Made by a program: the position numbers and the translations under genes. A stretch of DNA of 64,000 nucleotides from contig NW_013657658.1 of assembly GCF_000142905.1 (NCBI RefSeq), positions 313,769 to 377,768 of the forward strand, read 5' to 3'. The stretch is from Thecamonas trahens ATCC 50062. Its lineage: Eukaryota; Apusozoa; Apusomonadida; Apusomonadidae. The notes beneath the pieces were generated by a model. The model worked only from the letters and a program-made list of their open reading frames with translations. It did not search any database and was not told the origin of the DNA. Below, one piece after another: positions 24,001 through 36,100 of the stretch (its first letter is position 1; the number at the start of each line of letters is the position of its first letter).

Positions 24001-27000
24001 CCGCCATCCAGCACGGTCACGACGACGTGGCCAAGACGCTCCTTGCAGAGTTTTCGGCGACAATGTCGCAAATCATTCCACGCGAGCGAGCGCGCGAGGC
24101 AGCCGAGCAGGCAAAGGCTGCTGCGGCTCGCGGACACGAGGTCCACGAAGGAGAGGCCCCCGTGTTGGACGAGGAGTTGGAAGCTGCTGGTGGCGCGGCC
24201 AGTGCGGTTGCCTTTGACGGGTCGATGTCGAAGGAGCAGGTTGCGCGGGCAGTGGCCAAGGAGCGCGAGACGTTTGTCAATGGGCTCTGCGGTGGCTACA
24301 CGGCACTGCATCGGGCGCTTGTCAACCAGCGGCTGGGCCTCTTGCAGCAGCTCTTTGTCTCGGGCGCGTCGCTGGTATCGCGGACGGTGATGTCGCCCGA
24401 GGGCGATACGCCTCTTCACCTCGCAGCGCGCGAGTGCCCGAAGGCCATTCCGGTGCTGCTGGAAGAGGCGCGGCGGCAGTCACTGACGGCGCTGCAGCTG
24501 GATGTCAAGAACAGTGCAGGCAACACGCCAGTCCATGTGGCGGTTGCATCGGACGCGCCCGAGCTACGGGATCTGCTGCAGTTCCCGTTCTCGCCAAATG
24601 CGTTCAACAACAAGCTCCAGACGCCGCTCTCGATTGCGATTGAGACTGAATCCGCAATGGTCCAGCACTTGCTGGAAAACTCGGCCAAAGCGGACGTGCT
24701 GGTGCGTAAGGGCGACGACTCGTCCGACTCGATGCCGGTCGGGCTCCTTCATGTGGCACACGAGAAGCGGCGGCCTGAGCTGATGAAGATGCTGCTGGAC
24801 AAGGGTGCCGATGTGGTGTCGGTCAATGCGGCCGGCGAGAACATCCTGCATGTGCTTGTCAAAGAGAAGAACAACGACATGGGCTTCCTGCAGTCGCTCA
24901 TTGGGCGAATTGGAACAGGCATCAACGCGGTCATTCCGTCGTCTGGATTTACGGCGCTACATTTTGCGGCGCAGGAGGGCATGGACGACCTGACCAAAAC
25001 GCTCATCTACTTTAAGGCCAAGGCGATGCCACGACGCACCTCGGGCAGACGCCGCTGCACCTGGCGACGCTCCGCGGGCATGCGCACATTGCGGAGCAGC
25101 TTGTCCGGGTCAACTGCGGGCTCAACATCCAAGACTACAAGATGCGGACGGCGCTGCACATTGCGGCGGAGCGTGCTGATTTGGCGATTGTGGCGTCGAT
25201 CCTGTCGACGCGCAAGGCCGAGCTGCATTTGCAGGACATGAATGGGCGTGTGGCGTCGCAGCTGTTGTCCAAGACGCCTGCTGCGCGTGCGCTGATGGCC
25301 GAGTACGCATCGCTATCGCCTCGGGCGCCGTACGCGCTCTCTGTCCGGCGGATGTACGCCGCCGGATCGAACGCGTTTGGAGAGCTTGGTCTGCCGCAGT
25401 CGGCCACGGAAGGCTCCGGGCCGGGCTCGTCTGGAGCCGGCGAAGCGCGCGGCGCGTCGCTGAGTCGGAACAAGTCGCGGCGGTGGGGCAAGGGCCCGAG
25501 CGTGGGGGCGCTCTCGCACGTCGAGTTCTTCCGGCGAAAGCGGGCGACGTTTGTGGCGACGGGCTCGTACACAACGCTTGTGGTGTTTGACTCGGGCGAG
25601 GTGTACACGTTCGGGTGGAACGAGCAGGGTGATACCGGTTTTGATGCCAGCGAGAACGTTGTGGAGATGCCGCGGCTGATGAAGGCACTGGAGGGGGTGC
25701 ACATTGTGACGGGCTCGATGGGCTCGTCGTTTGGTGCAGTGGTCTCGGACGCCGGCGCTGTGTACACGTTTGGTGCTGACAATGACGGGCAGCTCGGGCG
25801 GCCATCGGGCTCATCGATGCCGTCGCCCGGAGGGGAGGTCGGGCTTGTAGCCGACCTGGTGGGTGAGCGGGTAGTGGAGATCTCGTGCGGCGCATCGATG
25901 GCAGGTGTGGTGACGGACGGCGGTGAGCTGTTCACGTGGGGACGGGCGCGGGCGACCGGACGCGGGACGACTGCAGTTGTGCCACCGGGCAAGGCCCTCG
26001 GGTTTGTGCCCGAGGACCTTGTGGAGCGGTTCGAGACTTCGGGCACGCTGTCTGTGGCGATCACGCGGCGGCTCGACACCGAGTTTTCGTTTGTGTACGC
26101 CGCTGGCGAAGACACGTACGGAGCGGTGGGCATGGGCCGCGACGACTTTGTGGAGTCGGAGTTTACGCTCCTGCCGACGCACTCGGTGCCCGGGCTCAAG
26201 ACGCAGCTGCTGGACGTGGCTGTGGGCCAGTGGCACGTCCTTCTCCTCACAGCCTCTGGTGAGGTTTACGCGTCTGGCACTGCAATGTACGGGCAGATTG
26301 GACTCGGGTCTGCGGCGTCTGTGGCGACGTTTACCAAGATCAACCATGGGCTCGACGAGCCAATTGCAAAGATTGACGCCGGCAGGTACCACTCGTCGGC
26401 GATTTCGCGGAGCGGAGTGTGGTACTGCTGGGGCGACTCTGCATACCGCAAGAACGGGCACATTGCGGACGAGACAGTGTACGCACCGCGCAAGGTGGCG
26501 CTGACCGAGACGGATGTGCTCGAGCATGTGGCGTGCGGCGTCGAGTACACGCTGTACATCAACTCTGCTGGCTCGCTGTTTGGCCTCGGCTACAACGACT
26601 ACTCGTGCCTTGGCCTGGCCGGGGCGTACAAGTGGGCGACCGTGAGTCCGCCGGTGGAGGTGACGTCTGTCACCATTGGACTGCCGTCTATGATGGCAGT
26701 TGGGCTCAACTTTACGGCGGTAGTGACCGAGAACGGCGGGCTCTTTACGTACGGCCACAACGAGTCTGGCCAGTGCGGGCGAAAGAGCAGCACACGGGTC
26801 GATGTGGCGCGAGTGGGCATCGGCGGGCGGCACGACCAATTTGAGTACGTGGTCCAGGCTGTGACTGCTGGCGACTACCATGTGGCCGTCATCGATGAAG
26901 TCAACGATCTCTACACCATGGGCCGCAACGCCGCTGGGCAGCTTGGGCGTGAGACCGATGGTCTCTTTAGGCACGAGCTGGGCAAAGTCGAGTTCCCGCG

Positions 27001-30000
27001 GGTGCCGACCAAGGCGCGTGAGTCGTCAGCGAGTGTTGGTGGCGCCGCTGGAGCGGAAGGCGCGTCGGGTACGAGCGCCGAGCTGGTGGCCAAGTCGGCT
27101 GTGATGACCAAGCCGGATAAGGTGAAGGTGTTCCTTGTGTCTGCGTTTGCGGATACGACTGTGGCGTACACGTCTGCGGGTCTCTTTGCATGGGGCGCCA
27201 ACGATTCGGGCCAGCTCGGGATCGGGTACAAGTCTGAGCGCGAGACCACGCCGAAGCTTGTGCAGCTCGAGCACACGGTGGTGCAGATTGCCGGCTCGCG
27301 CAACATCACGATGTTCCTCACGGCGGAAGACGGTCTGTTTGTGACCGGCGAGGGCAAAGCACTTGGGCCGATTGGGCCAACGTCGACGCCGCGGCGGGTG
27401 ACCGTGGAGGACACTACCATCAACGAGGAAAAGTCGGTGGTGTTTATCGCTGCGGGCCCGCGGTTCTGTGCCGCGGTGACGTACGATGGGCAGCTGTGGA
27501 TGGTAGGCGATCTGGCAAGCTCGCGGACGTACACGCGTGTTGACTTGTATGACCCGCTTGGGGCGTTTACGGTCATCGAAGTCGCACCGTACGGCGACGG
27601 GCTTGTCTTTCTCACCGACTCGGGTGAGCTCCGCGAAGTGATGGAGGTCTCAGAGGGCCCGTCTGCGGGCGAGGCTGTAGAGGCGCTGCTGGAGTCGGGC
27701 AAGGTGCTCACGTTTGGTACGGTCTCGTCGGAGCTGAAGACGGTGCTCGACAACGACGACGACGACCACCGGCAGGTGGTGCTCTCGATGGCCGGCTCTG
27801 CGTCGCACCTGACGGTGTCAACGATGCAGCTAACGCTATGTGGTGAGCGGATCAACAAGAACGAGTACATGCCGCCGACGGTGCTCGTGCTGGGGCTCCC
27901 GCGGGGAACAAGCCAGGAGCTTGTGCGGAGCCGGTTCTCGAACTACGGCACGGTGGTCTCTGTCTCACTCCAGCTGTTCAAGCGGGCGGCGTTTGTAGGG
28001 ATGGAGTCACTGGCAGCAGCCGAGGCGGCGGCGGCGGCGATGCACCTCAACTTTGTCGAGTTTGGCGAGCGGGTGGCGCGGGTCAAGGTCCGCGTCCTCC
28101 CCTCGTGTGCGCTCGAGTGCGAGGTTGCCGAGTCGCCGATGCCTCGGTCGGACTTTTGGTACCGGTGGCGCGACGTGCGTGAGCTGCCGTTTTCGCGGTC
28201 CGACCTGCTGACAGAGCACCCGGAGCTGTCGTACGCGCTCTCGCCACTGCTGTTGTGCTCCAAGTGCACGCGCGACAAGGGCTTCAAGTACGCCATCACC
28301 AAGCGGTCCAAGTGCCGCGAGCTCTCCCGCGACGAGGTGGCGAAGAAGGTGAACGAGTGCCAGGCGGCCGGCCGCAAGTACCTTGACGATGCGTTCCTGC
28401 CGAGCGAGGCTGCGTTGTGGAACGATCCGGACAAGCCTGGTGACCCGCACTACATCACGTATCCGTCGACGTGGCGCCGGCTGTCGGACTTGTTTGAGAC
28501 GATGCCTAACCCGCGTGTGTTTATCGACGGTGCGGAGGGTGCCGACGTGGAGCAGGGCGGGATTGGGACGTGCTACCTTTTGGGATGCGTGGCGGTCCTT
28601 GCGACGAACCAAGAGTACATTGAGAAGGTGTTCATCAAGCCGTGGAACGTCGACGTGGGCATTTACTCGCTCATGTTCTCGCACAACAAGCTGTGGAAGT
28701 ACGTCATCATCGACGACTACGTACCGTGCCTGGAGAGCACTCAGGGCGCAGATCCGTGGGAGAACCCGCTGCCTGTCTATGCGTGGTCAGCCGATCGCAA
28801 CGAGATGTACGTCATGCTCATCGAGAAGGCATACGCCAAGTTTAAGGGTTCGTACGAGGCCATTGACGGCGGTGTCGACCGGTACGCCATGGTGGATTTG
28901 ACCGGCGGCGTGTGCGAGGCGCTCAAGTTTGACGACCCGAAGATCTCGCGATCGCTCAAGACCGGTGCGTTCTGGGAGACGATGGTACTGTACAAGGCGC
29001 AGAACAAGCTCATGTCATGCTACATTGAGGACCTGAGTGCAGACAACGAGGAGCCGACGGAGCAAGGCTTGCTGAAGGGTCACGCGTACGCAATCACGGG
29101 TGTGTGCGTGGTCGGGGCCAACCGTCTCCTGCAGATCCGCAATCCGCACGGGTCGACAACATGGTCGGGCGCTTGGCACGACCTCAAGCAGGAGGTTGTG
29201 GGCGGCGACGTGGTTGACGACGGCCAGTTCTACATGTCGTACAATGACTTTATCAAGGGCTTTACGGCGGTCGACGTGACGACGCTGCTTCCAGACTCGG
29301 ACGACGTGGCGCTTCCGGGCGCGAGTCCCGGGTCGCGCGCGCACGACGCGGGTGGGCTGGATGTCGAGGATCTCGACACGCTCGAGCTCGCAGTCAAGGC
29401 GCTGTCGGGCGCGGTCGAGAACCTGCCGTATGCCGATGGAGCGCCGGCGTCGCTGGGCGCAGCAAGTACAGAGAGCTCGGGAACACCGTCGGGTGGAGTG
29501 ACAGGCAACGCTGCGCCGCTGGCTGGCGGCGCGGCGCAGCCGGCAGTGGACGCGCTGACCGACAAGTTGCGGTCGATGGCGGAGAATCCGGCAGCGGACG
29601 CTGTGGTGGACCCGACGCTCGCGGCGGCGTGGATGATCGATGGAACGGTGACAACGTCGTCTCTGGGCGGTGAGTCCGAGACGGCGTCGGGTGCACGGAA
29701 GCAGGTCTTCCGGCTCGACTGGGCCGAGGGCGAGTCGGGTTGCCGCAAGGCGTTTGCGCTCAAGCTTGGGCGCAAGGCGGCAGACGTGACGGTGGAGATC
29801 CGGCAGCAGACTGCGGATGAGTCGGCGATCGACGGCAAGGCCGTGACGCTGCTTGTGTGTCGGTGGCGGACGGGTGTTGACTACTTTCCGGCCAACCGCG
29901 AGCGCGGGGCGGTGCTGGCGTCGGACCTGCGAACGGCAGACATTGTGGACCGGATCTTCCCTTCGCGGGCCACCAAGGCATCGCTCTCGCTCTACCTTCC

Positions 30001-31090
30001 GCCTTCGAAGGACTACACATACGTCATTGTGCCATCGCTGATGTCGGCCGGTCCGCACACAGCGTTCCTCTCAATCTTTACCTCGTCGACGGTCCGGGTT
30101 GATCCGGTCCAGCTCGTCGAGTACTTGTGGGATTCCAAGCCCGCCACAGAGAGAGACATTGTGGAGGGGACCGGTCAGTTCTTTGTCTTCCGTGACGACG
30201 CCGTCGAGACCGACGAAGAGGACGAGTCGGGCGAGGATCCGCTCGACGCCGAAAAGGCAGCGCTTCAGGAGGCGGCTGTCGGTCTGCCGGCATCGCTGCA
30301 TCCGGTCACCGTCGGCGGTACCTCGTTTGCACCCGCCCGCGTCTCGCTTGAGCAGCTGGCGGCCGAGGCGGCGGCTGTGCCCCGAGCTGCCGCAGCTCCA
30401 GACATTGTGCCCGGGCCAGTTGCAGGCGTGGCATCGCCAATCCCACACGGGCGACTTGCACCGCTCAACCCGTACGAAGCGCCAGCGCCGGCGCCAGCTG
30501 CTGTGCCTGGGTACGCGGCGCCGAGTCCGAGCTATCCAGCATACCAGGCCTACCCAGGCGCCCAAGGCTTCCAGGGCCATCAAGTCTACCAGGGCTACCC
30601 GAGTCCGGGATACGGCGGCCAGACGGTCGGCCAGGGCCAGGCTCCGGCTCCGGTCCATGCGGGAGCGTACACAAGTCCACTTGTGGCCGGCGGACCGTCT
30701 GGCCTCGAGCCCCGCTATGGTGGGATGGTACCGGTGCGCGAGACACGGCCATCGTCGACGGCATCGTCGATGTACATGTCGCAAGCATCGGAAGAGGTGT
30801 TCGGGGGCATCTCGACCCGGGCACAGCCGAGCGGCCGCGGACAGGGACATGTCGGCGGCGGAGGGCAGCTCCCGGCATTGCCGCGGCGGCAGGGCGGCGT
30901 TGGCCGCGGCACAGAGGCTGGGTCGGCCGAACGCAGCCCGATTCCGCGGCGTGGCGGCGGCGGAGGCGCACCGAGCCGACGCGACCGCGGGCGAGGCGCG
31001 GCGGCGCTGCCGCGGCTGCCGCGCGAGGCGATGGCGGCGCGGGCGGCGCGGCGGACACCGCCTCGGCGGCCGCGGCGCGACAATCCGTAG
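9052..31090 (+). CDS. Giant ankyrin / UBR-like / RCC1 / RRM / calpain fusion protein
   Basis: The ATG at 9052 opens an acidic, Glu-rich N-terminus followed by a very long ankyrin array, with dozens of T-P-L-H-x-A-type units to about 25300. A cysteine cluster interrupts it near 21040-21230. Then come about 13 RCC1-type units (25352-27545), an RRM-like domain (27871-28098), a calpain protease core (28380-29275), a calpain domain III-like beta-sandwich (29625-30110) and a Pro/Tyr/Gly then Arg-Gly-rich tail. The predicted length is about 7,000 residues. Frames change by one missing base near 10934-10949, 15329-15334 and 25023-25026, each within continuous ankyrin sequence, and by a tandem repeat at 17126-18751. 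I treat these as one gene because the domains run through every break; separate genes are possible but no start, stop or promoter signals support a split. The absence of clear introns over 22 kb is unusual here. A scaffold protease responsive to Ca2+ is inference. Confidence 0.75.
17126..17928 (+). repeat. Direct tandem repeat, copy 1 (803 bases)
   Basis: Near-identical to 17949-18751; I see three substitutions by eye. Copy 1 is in frame with the upstream ankyrin sequence and then meets a stop at 17954-17956, about 26 bases after its end. A 20-base spacer separates the copies. The period is 823 bases, which is not a multiple of three. Confidence 0.95.
17949..18751 (+). repeat. Direct tandem repeat, copy 2 (803 bases)
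   Basis: Copy 2 is in frame with the downstream ankyrin sequence. Removing one 823-base period would leave a single open frame from about 15335 to 25025. The copies therefore either reflect a recent duplication that breaks this allele, a spliced-out segment, or an assembly error. Confidence 0.95.
21041..21230 (+). other. UBR-box-like cysteine cluster inside the ankyrin array
   Basis: The translation contains C-A-V-C-M-S-T-C followed 15-20 residues later by F-S-C-W-C-F and S-S-S-C-K. This resembles the UBR-type zinc finger of UBR4 and relatives (C-x-x-C-A-x-x-C-H...F-x-C-D-C-G...C). The usual histidine after the third cysteine and the Asp-Cys-Gly are not kept, so N-degron binding is doubtful. 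Resemblance is by eye. Confidence 0.5.
25352..27545 (+). other. RCC1 repeat region
   Basis: About 13 units of the form V-Y-T-F-G-x-N-x-x-G-Q-L-G can be read, e.g. at about 25600, 25760, 26740, 26920 and 27180. This number would make two seven-bladed propellers. RCC1-type propellers serve as guanine nucleotide exchange factors or as general binding platforms; no residue here identifies a GTPase target. Confidence 0.85.
27871..28098 (+). other. RRM-like RNA-binding domain
   Basis: The segment reads T-V-L-V-L-G-L-P (RNP2-like), then L-V-R-S-R-F-S-N-Y-G-T-V-V-S-V, then R-A-A-F-V-G-M (RNP1-like, with alanine/valine in place of the usual G-F/Y) and ends G-E-R-V-A-R-V-K-V. The beta-alpha-beta layout fits an RRM, but aromatic RNA-stacking residues are weak. 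Confidence 0.6.
28380..29275 (+). other. Calpain-type cysteine protease core (CysPc)
   Basis: The core starts with F-L-P-S and has the catalytic Cys in Q-G-G-I-G-T-C-Y-L-L-G (codon 28571), His in K-G-H-A-Y-A-I-T-G (codon 29081) and Asn in I-R-N-P-H-G (codon 29141). The Cys-His-Asn triad and the oxyanion Gln are all present. The usual Asp before Cys is Thr, and the usual Trp after Asn-Pro is His. An active Ca2+-dependent protease is plausible. Confidence 0.85.
29625..30110 (+). other. Calpain domain III-like beta-sandwich
   Basis: A strand-rich region containing Y-T-Y-V-I-V-P-S and A-F-L-S-I-F-T-S follows the protease core, as in calpain domain III (C2L). Downstream is a Pro/Tyr/Gly-rich stretch (30500-30620) and an Arg-Gly tail. 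Confidence 0.65.
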
Positions 31091-31120
31091 TTTGATAGGT
31101 TAACAACGTAAAATGAGGAT

Positions 31121-33486
31121 TTACATGCCCATGCTCGCCAGCTGCAACTGGGTGATCTTCTCGACCATACGGTGGACGTCGGCGCGGAGAAGATCGTTGT
31201 CGGCGTGCTCCTTGGCAAGCGCAGCCTCAAGGTCGGCGACCTTGGCCAGCACAGCCTCGTAGGCGGCCGTCTGCTTGGCAAGGCGAGCCTCGGCCAGGTC
31301 AGCGCGCTTGGCGTCGTCGGCCGAGGCCGCAGACAGAGGCAGAGTGGCGGTGTCCGGGCAAACGCGGACGAGGGTCGAGTCGGAGCGGAATGACGGCTCA
31401 ACGATGAGGGTGGCAATGTCGAGGACGGTGGCGAAGGAGGTGAGCTTGGAGGTGAGCTCAATGCCGCAGTTGACAAGCTGGATGCGGAGGTCGGCGACTG
31501 GGTTCGCGTCAGGCGCCGAGACGTCGACGGCCCGGCCTTGAGGCGCAGAAAGTTGAGCGTCCGCTCAAGCACAGCCTGGGCCACTTTCTGGCGCCATGAG
31601 TCGAGGACAAGGACGCCCGAGGGGTAGCAACAGCAGCATCTGATGAGCCTGTGGCAGCGTTGCCGTTCTTGGCAGCAAGCGACGAGAGCGCAGCAGAGTG
31701 AACCATGCGGAGGCTGAGGTGCCGCGGGCCGGACCGTGCGTTGGACGCGGCCTTGGACGGCGAAGTGAGCGCAGCCGGTGACGACGACGCGGAGGGGCTC
31801 TCGTCAGCAATGGCCAGAGTGGCGATGCGAGCCTTGACCACGCGCTCGTTGGTCCTGTGCTCGAGCGCGAGCTCGATACCAGAGAGGTGGAGGCAAGAGA
31901 CAAGCTCGGACGTTGCGGCGGCGGCAGCCGACGGCGGAAGGGTTGGCAAGGCGCGGGCCTTGGTCTTGGTGCTCGCGCTGGCCGGCGACGCTACGACAAC
32001 GTTACGCTTGGGATCGAGCAGCTCGACAAGCGCAAGGTCGACAAAGATGGCAACGCGGAGCGCCGTCGAGTCAACAATCTGCATGACGAGAGCGTCGTCG
32101 ACGGGTGCCGGGCTATCAGATGCAGGGCTCTGCGGCGGCGGCGGCGCGGACAACGGCGACGCAGGCACCGAGGCCGCCTGGTAGTGCGAGACGTCCCAGG
32201 CGAGCTTGTGCTCGTAGACCGAGGAAAAGTAGAGGTACTCGTCGTGGGTGCAGTGAGCAACGATGGAGGCGACGCGGAGGAAGAGCTCGACAGACGGCAG
32301 GTCGCCCGGCTCGTCGTAGGTGAGCAGATCAAGCTGGCAGGGAATGGGGTCGAGGACAACGTGCGGCGAGGCGTCGTGGCGGGGGAGGACCTCGACCCAC
32401 ATGCCATCGAGATCGACCTGGTAGGCCGCGGCAACGGCGCGGGTCGAAGCAGCGAGCGAGCCGGTGTAGTCAAAGTCCGATGTGTCAGCCGGAAAGGCGT
32501 GGAGCGGGAGGGCAAAGAGGCCAGCGGAGAAGCAGGAAGCCGGCGGCTTGAGCGGCAGGTTCTGGAGGTGGATGGTGGAGAAGTTGAGGCGGGCGACAAT
32601 GTCGGCAATGTGTGCCGGACAGGCGCGGCCGCGGGGCGGGAGAATAATGACCGGCTGCAGGAGGGCGATGTTGAGCTTGAGCGGGACAGACGGCGGGGCG
32701 TGGAGGTCCGAGTCGCCGGCGGCAATCGTGGCGAGCTTGGCGTTGAGTTTGGCTGCTGGCGAGCCCGGACGGCGGAGACATCGAGCGCGGTGAGTTCCCA
32801 GTCTGCGGGCCGCCAAAAGTAGTAGAAGCGGACCCACTCGTCGCGGTCGTAGACAATGCGGACAGAGCGGAGGGTGAGCGAGAGCTCGGACGAGAGGTCC
32901 GGGCGCTCCTTGCCGTCGGCGATCGAGCGGTGGACGAGGCGGAGCTCGCCCATGGGCAGAGCGCCGCCGGCAGGCGCGCCGCCGGTGGCAGACTCGCGCG
33001 AAGTGAGCAGGTCGAGGTACGCTGGGTGCTTGTCTTCCGACGAGACCGAGGAGTGCAGCATGAGGGTCTGGAAGCGGGCGGTGAGGGCGAGCTCGCGGAT
33101 GGGTGGAGGGTGGGGCGGGGTGGCGGCAGCGTCGGCCGGAGCGCGGGTGACGGCAAGCGCGCCGGCCTGCGGCGTGATGTCGACGACCACGTTCTCGGAG
33201 AGAAAGTTGGCAAACGAGGCCTGCTCGCCTGACGGCAGGTTGTGGAGCAGGACGAGCGAGACGAGTGAGATGGAGGCGCGGATGGAGGGGCGGGTAAAGT
33301 TGTGGGCAGCATAGAGCTCAGACGCGCCTGCGGCCGACGGCTCGGCCTCATCCCAGGGGCTCGAGTCGGCGGTGCCGTGGGAGGAGCCGCCCCACGACGA
33401 CGAGTCGTCGGCCGGGCCGCGGTCGTCGGCGGCCGGCACGCGCAGTGAGTCGGAGGCGGCCGAGTGGCGCGGGCCGCTGGCCGGCG
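31121..33486 (-). CDS. VPS13-like (bridge-like lipid transfer) protein, C-terminal part; 5' end in gap
   Basis: The protein enters from the gap at 33486 and ends at the TAA at 31121-31123. It has alternating strands and the phrases L-S-L-T-L-R-S-V-R-I-V-Y and V-I-I-L-P, reminiscent of the groove-forming repeats of VPS13 and related proteins that carry lipids at membrane contacts. The last 60 residues form a coiled coil ending in M-V-E-K-I-T-Q-L-Q. Three frame changes, each one missing base, occur near 32764-32766 (CCC), 31621-31624 (GGGG) and 31534-31537 (GGCC); adding one base to each run gives a continuous frame. The family call is by overall pattern and remains tentative; another chorein-type or beta-rich scaffold is possible. 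Confidence 0.5.
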
Positions 33487-33955
33487 NNNNNNNNNNNNNN
33501 NNNNNNNNNNNNNNNNNNNNNNNNNNNNNNNNNNNNNNNNNNNNNNNNNNNNNNNNNNNNNNNNNNNNNNNNNNNNNNNNNNNNNNNNNNNNNNNNNNNN
33601 NNNNNNNNNNNNNNNNNNNNNNNNNNNNNNNNNNNNNNNNNNNNNNNNNNNNNNNNNNNNNNNNNNNNNNNNNNNNNNNNNNNNNNNNNNNNNNNNNNNN
33701 NNNNNNNNNNNNNNNNNNNNNNNNNNNNNNNNNNNNNNNNNNNNNNNNNNNNNNNNNNNNNNNNNNNNNNNNNNNNNNNNNNNNNNNNNNNNNNNNNNNN
33801 NNNNNNNNNNNNNNNNNNNNNNNNNNNNNNNNNNNNNNNNNNNNNNNNNNNNNNNNNNNNNNNNNNNNNNNNNNNNNNNNNNNNNNNNNNNNNNNNNNNN
33901 NNNNNNNNNNNNNNNNNNNNNNNNNNNNNNNNNNNNNNNNNNNNNNNNNNNNNNN
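33487..33955. other. Assembly gap (N)
   Basis: 469 undetermined bases. They probably contain the upstream part of the VPS13-like gene and the 5' region of RUVBL1. True length may differ. Confidence 1.
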
Positions 33956-33956
33956 A

Positions 33957-35519
<1,563 letters not shown>

Positions 35520-35588
35520 GTGAGCGTGCATGAGTGTGGCTGTAAAAACAAGCGACCTTTAGCAGGTGGTTGGCAGCCGCCAGGCCAC

Positions 35589-36069
35589 CTACCGCAGTGA
35601 CCCGTCAGTCTGCGAGCCACTGTCGTCGTAGTTCTCGTGCTCGTCAGCCGCGCTCTCGCCGGAAGCGCTACTGCTGCCGGCGTCACGGTCTGTCGCCGCA
35701 GGCGCTGCTGGCGCGAGCCGCAACAGCTTGGATGGCTCCGAGACATACACCCGGAGCGCGTAGCTGAGCTCGACGCCGGGCTCCCATGTCGAGACGACGA
35801 CAACAAGCTGCGCACCCGGCGCCACCAGCGCCCGCCGCGACACACGCGCTTCGAGGCCGACATCGCGGGTCTTCTGGTACTTGGGTCCGGCGACGCTACG
35901 GCCATCGCCGGCGATCAGCCGGGTCCGGGTAGTACTCTCGTCGGAACGGTGGGCGAGAACCAACTGCAGGCCGAGCGCGTCGGGATAGCCGACTTCGGAG
36001 CCGGCGACAAGCCGCGAGTCGGGCTGCGAGAGCACCAGCAGGAGGTGGATGGTGTCATCGTCAGCGTCA

Positions 36070-36100
<31 letters not shown>

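Larger units (their letters stand above)
9290..25340 (+). other. Ankyrin repeat array
   Basis: Repeats with the ankyrin signature (G-x-T-P-L-H-x-A...A-x-x-G-x-x-x-x-V) recur throughout, for example at about 9610, 10180, 16200, 19410, 21480, 22150, 22745, 23880, 24290 and 25040. Spacing varies from the canonical 33 residues to much longer units with acidic or Ser/Gly inserts (22530-22720, 23480-23700). The array mediates protein-protein contacts in known proteins; partners here are unknown. Confidence 0.9.

Noticed and set aside
25000..25040. Programmed -1 frameshift sites in the giant gene
   Set aside because: No X-XXY-YYZ slippery heptamer in the right frame and no GT donor nearby; other unrelated genes show the same kind of break at homopolymers.
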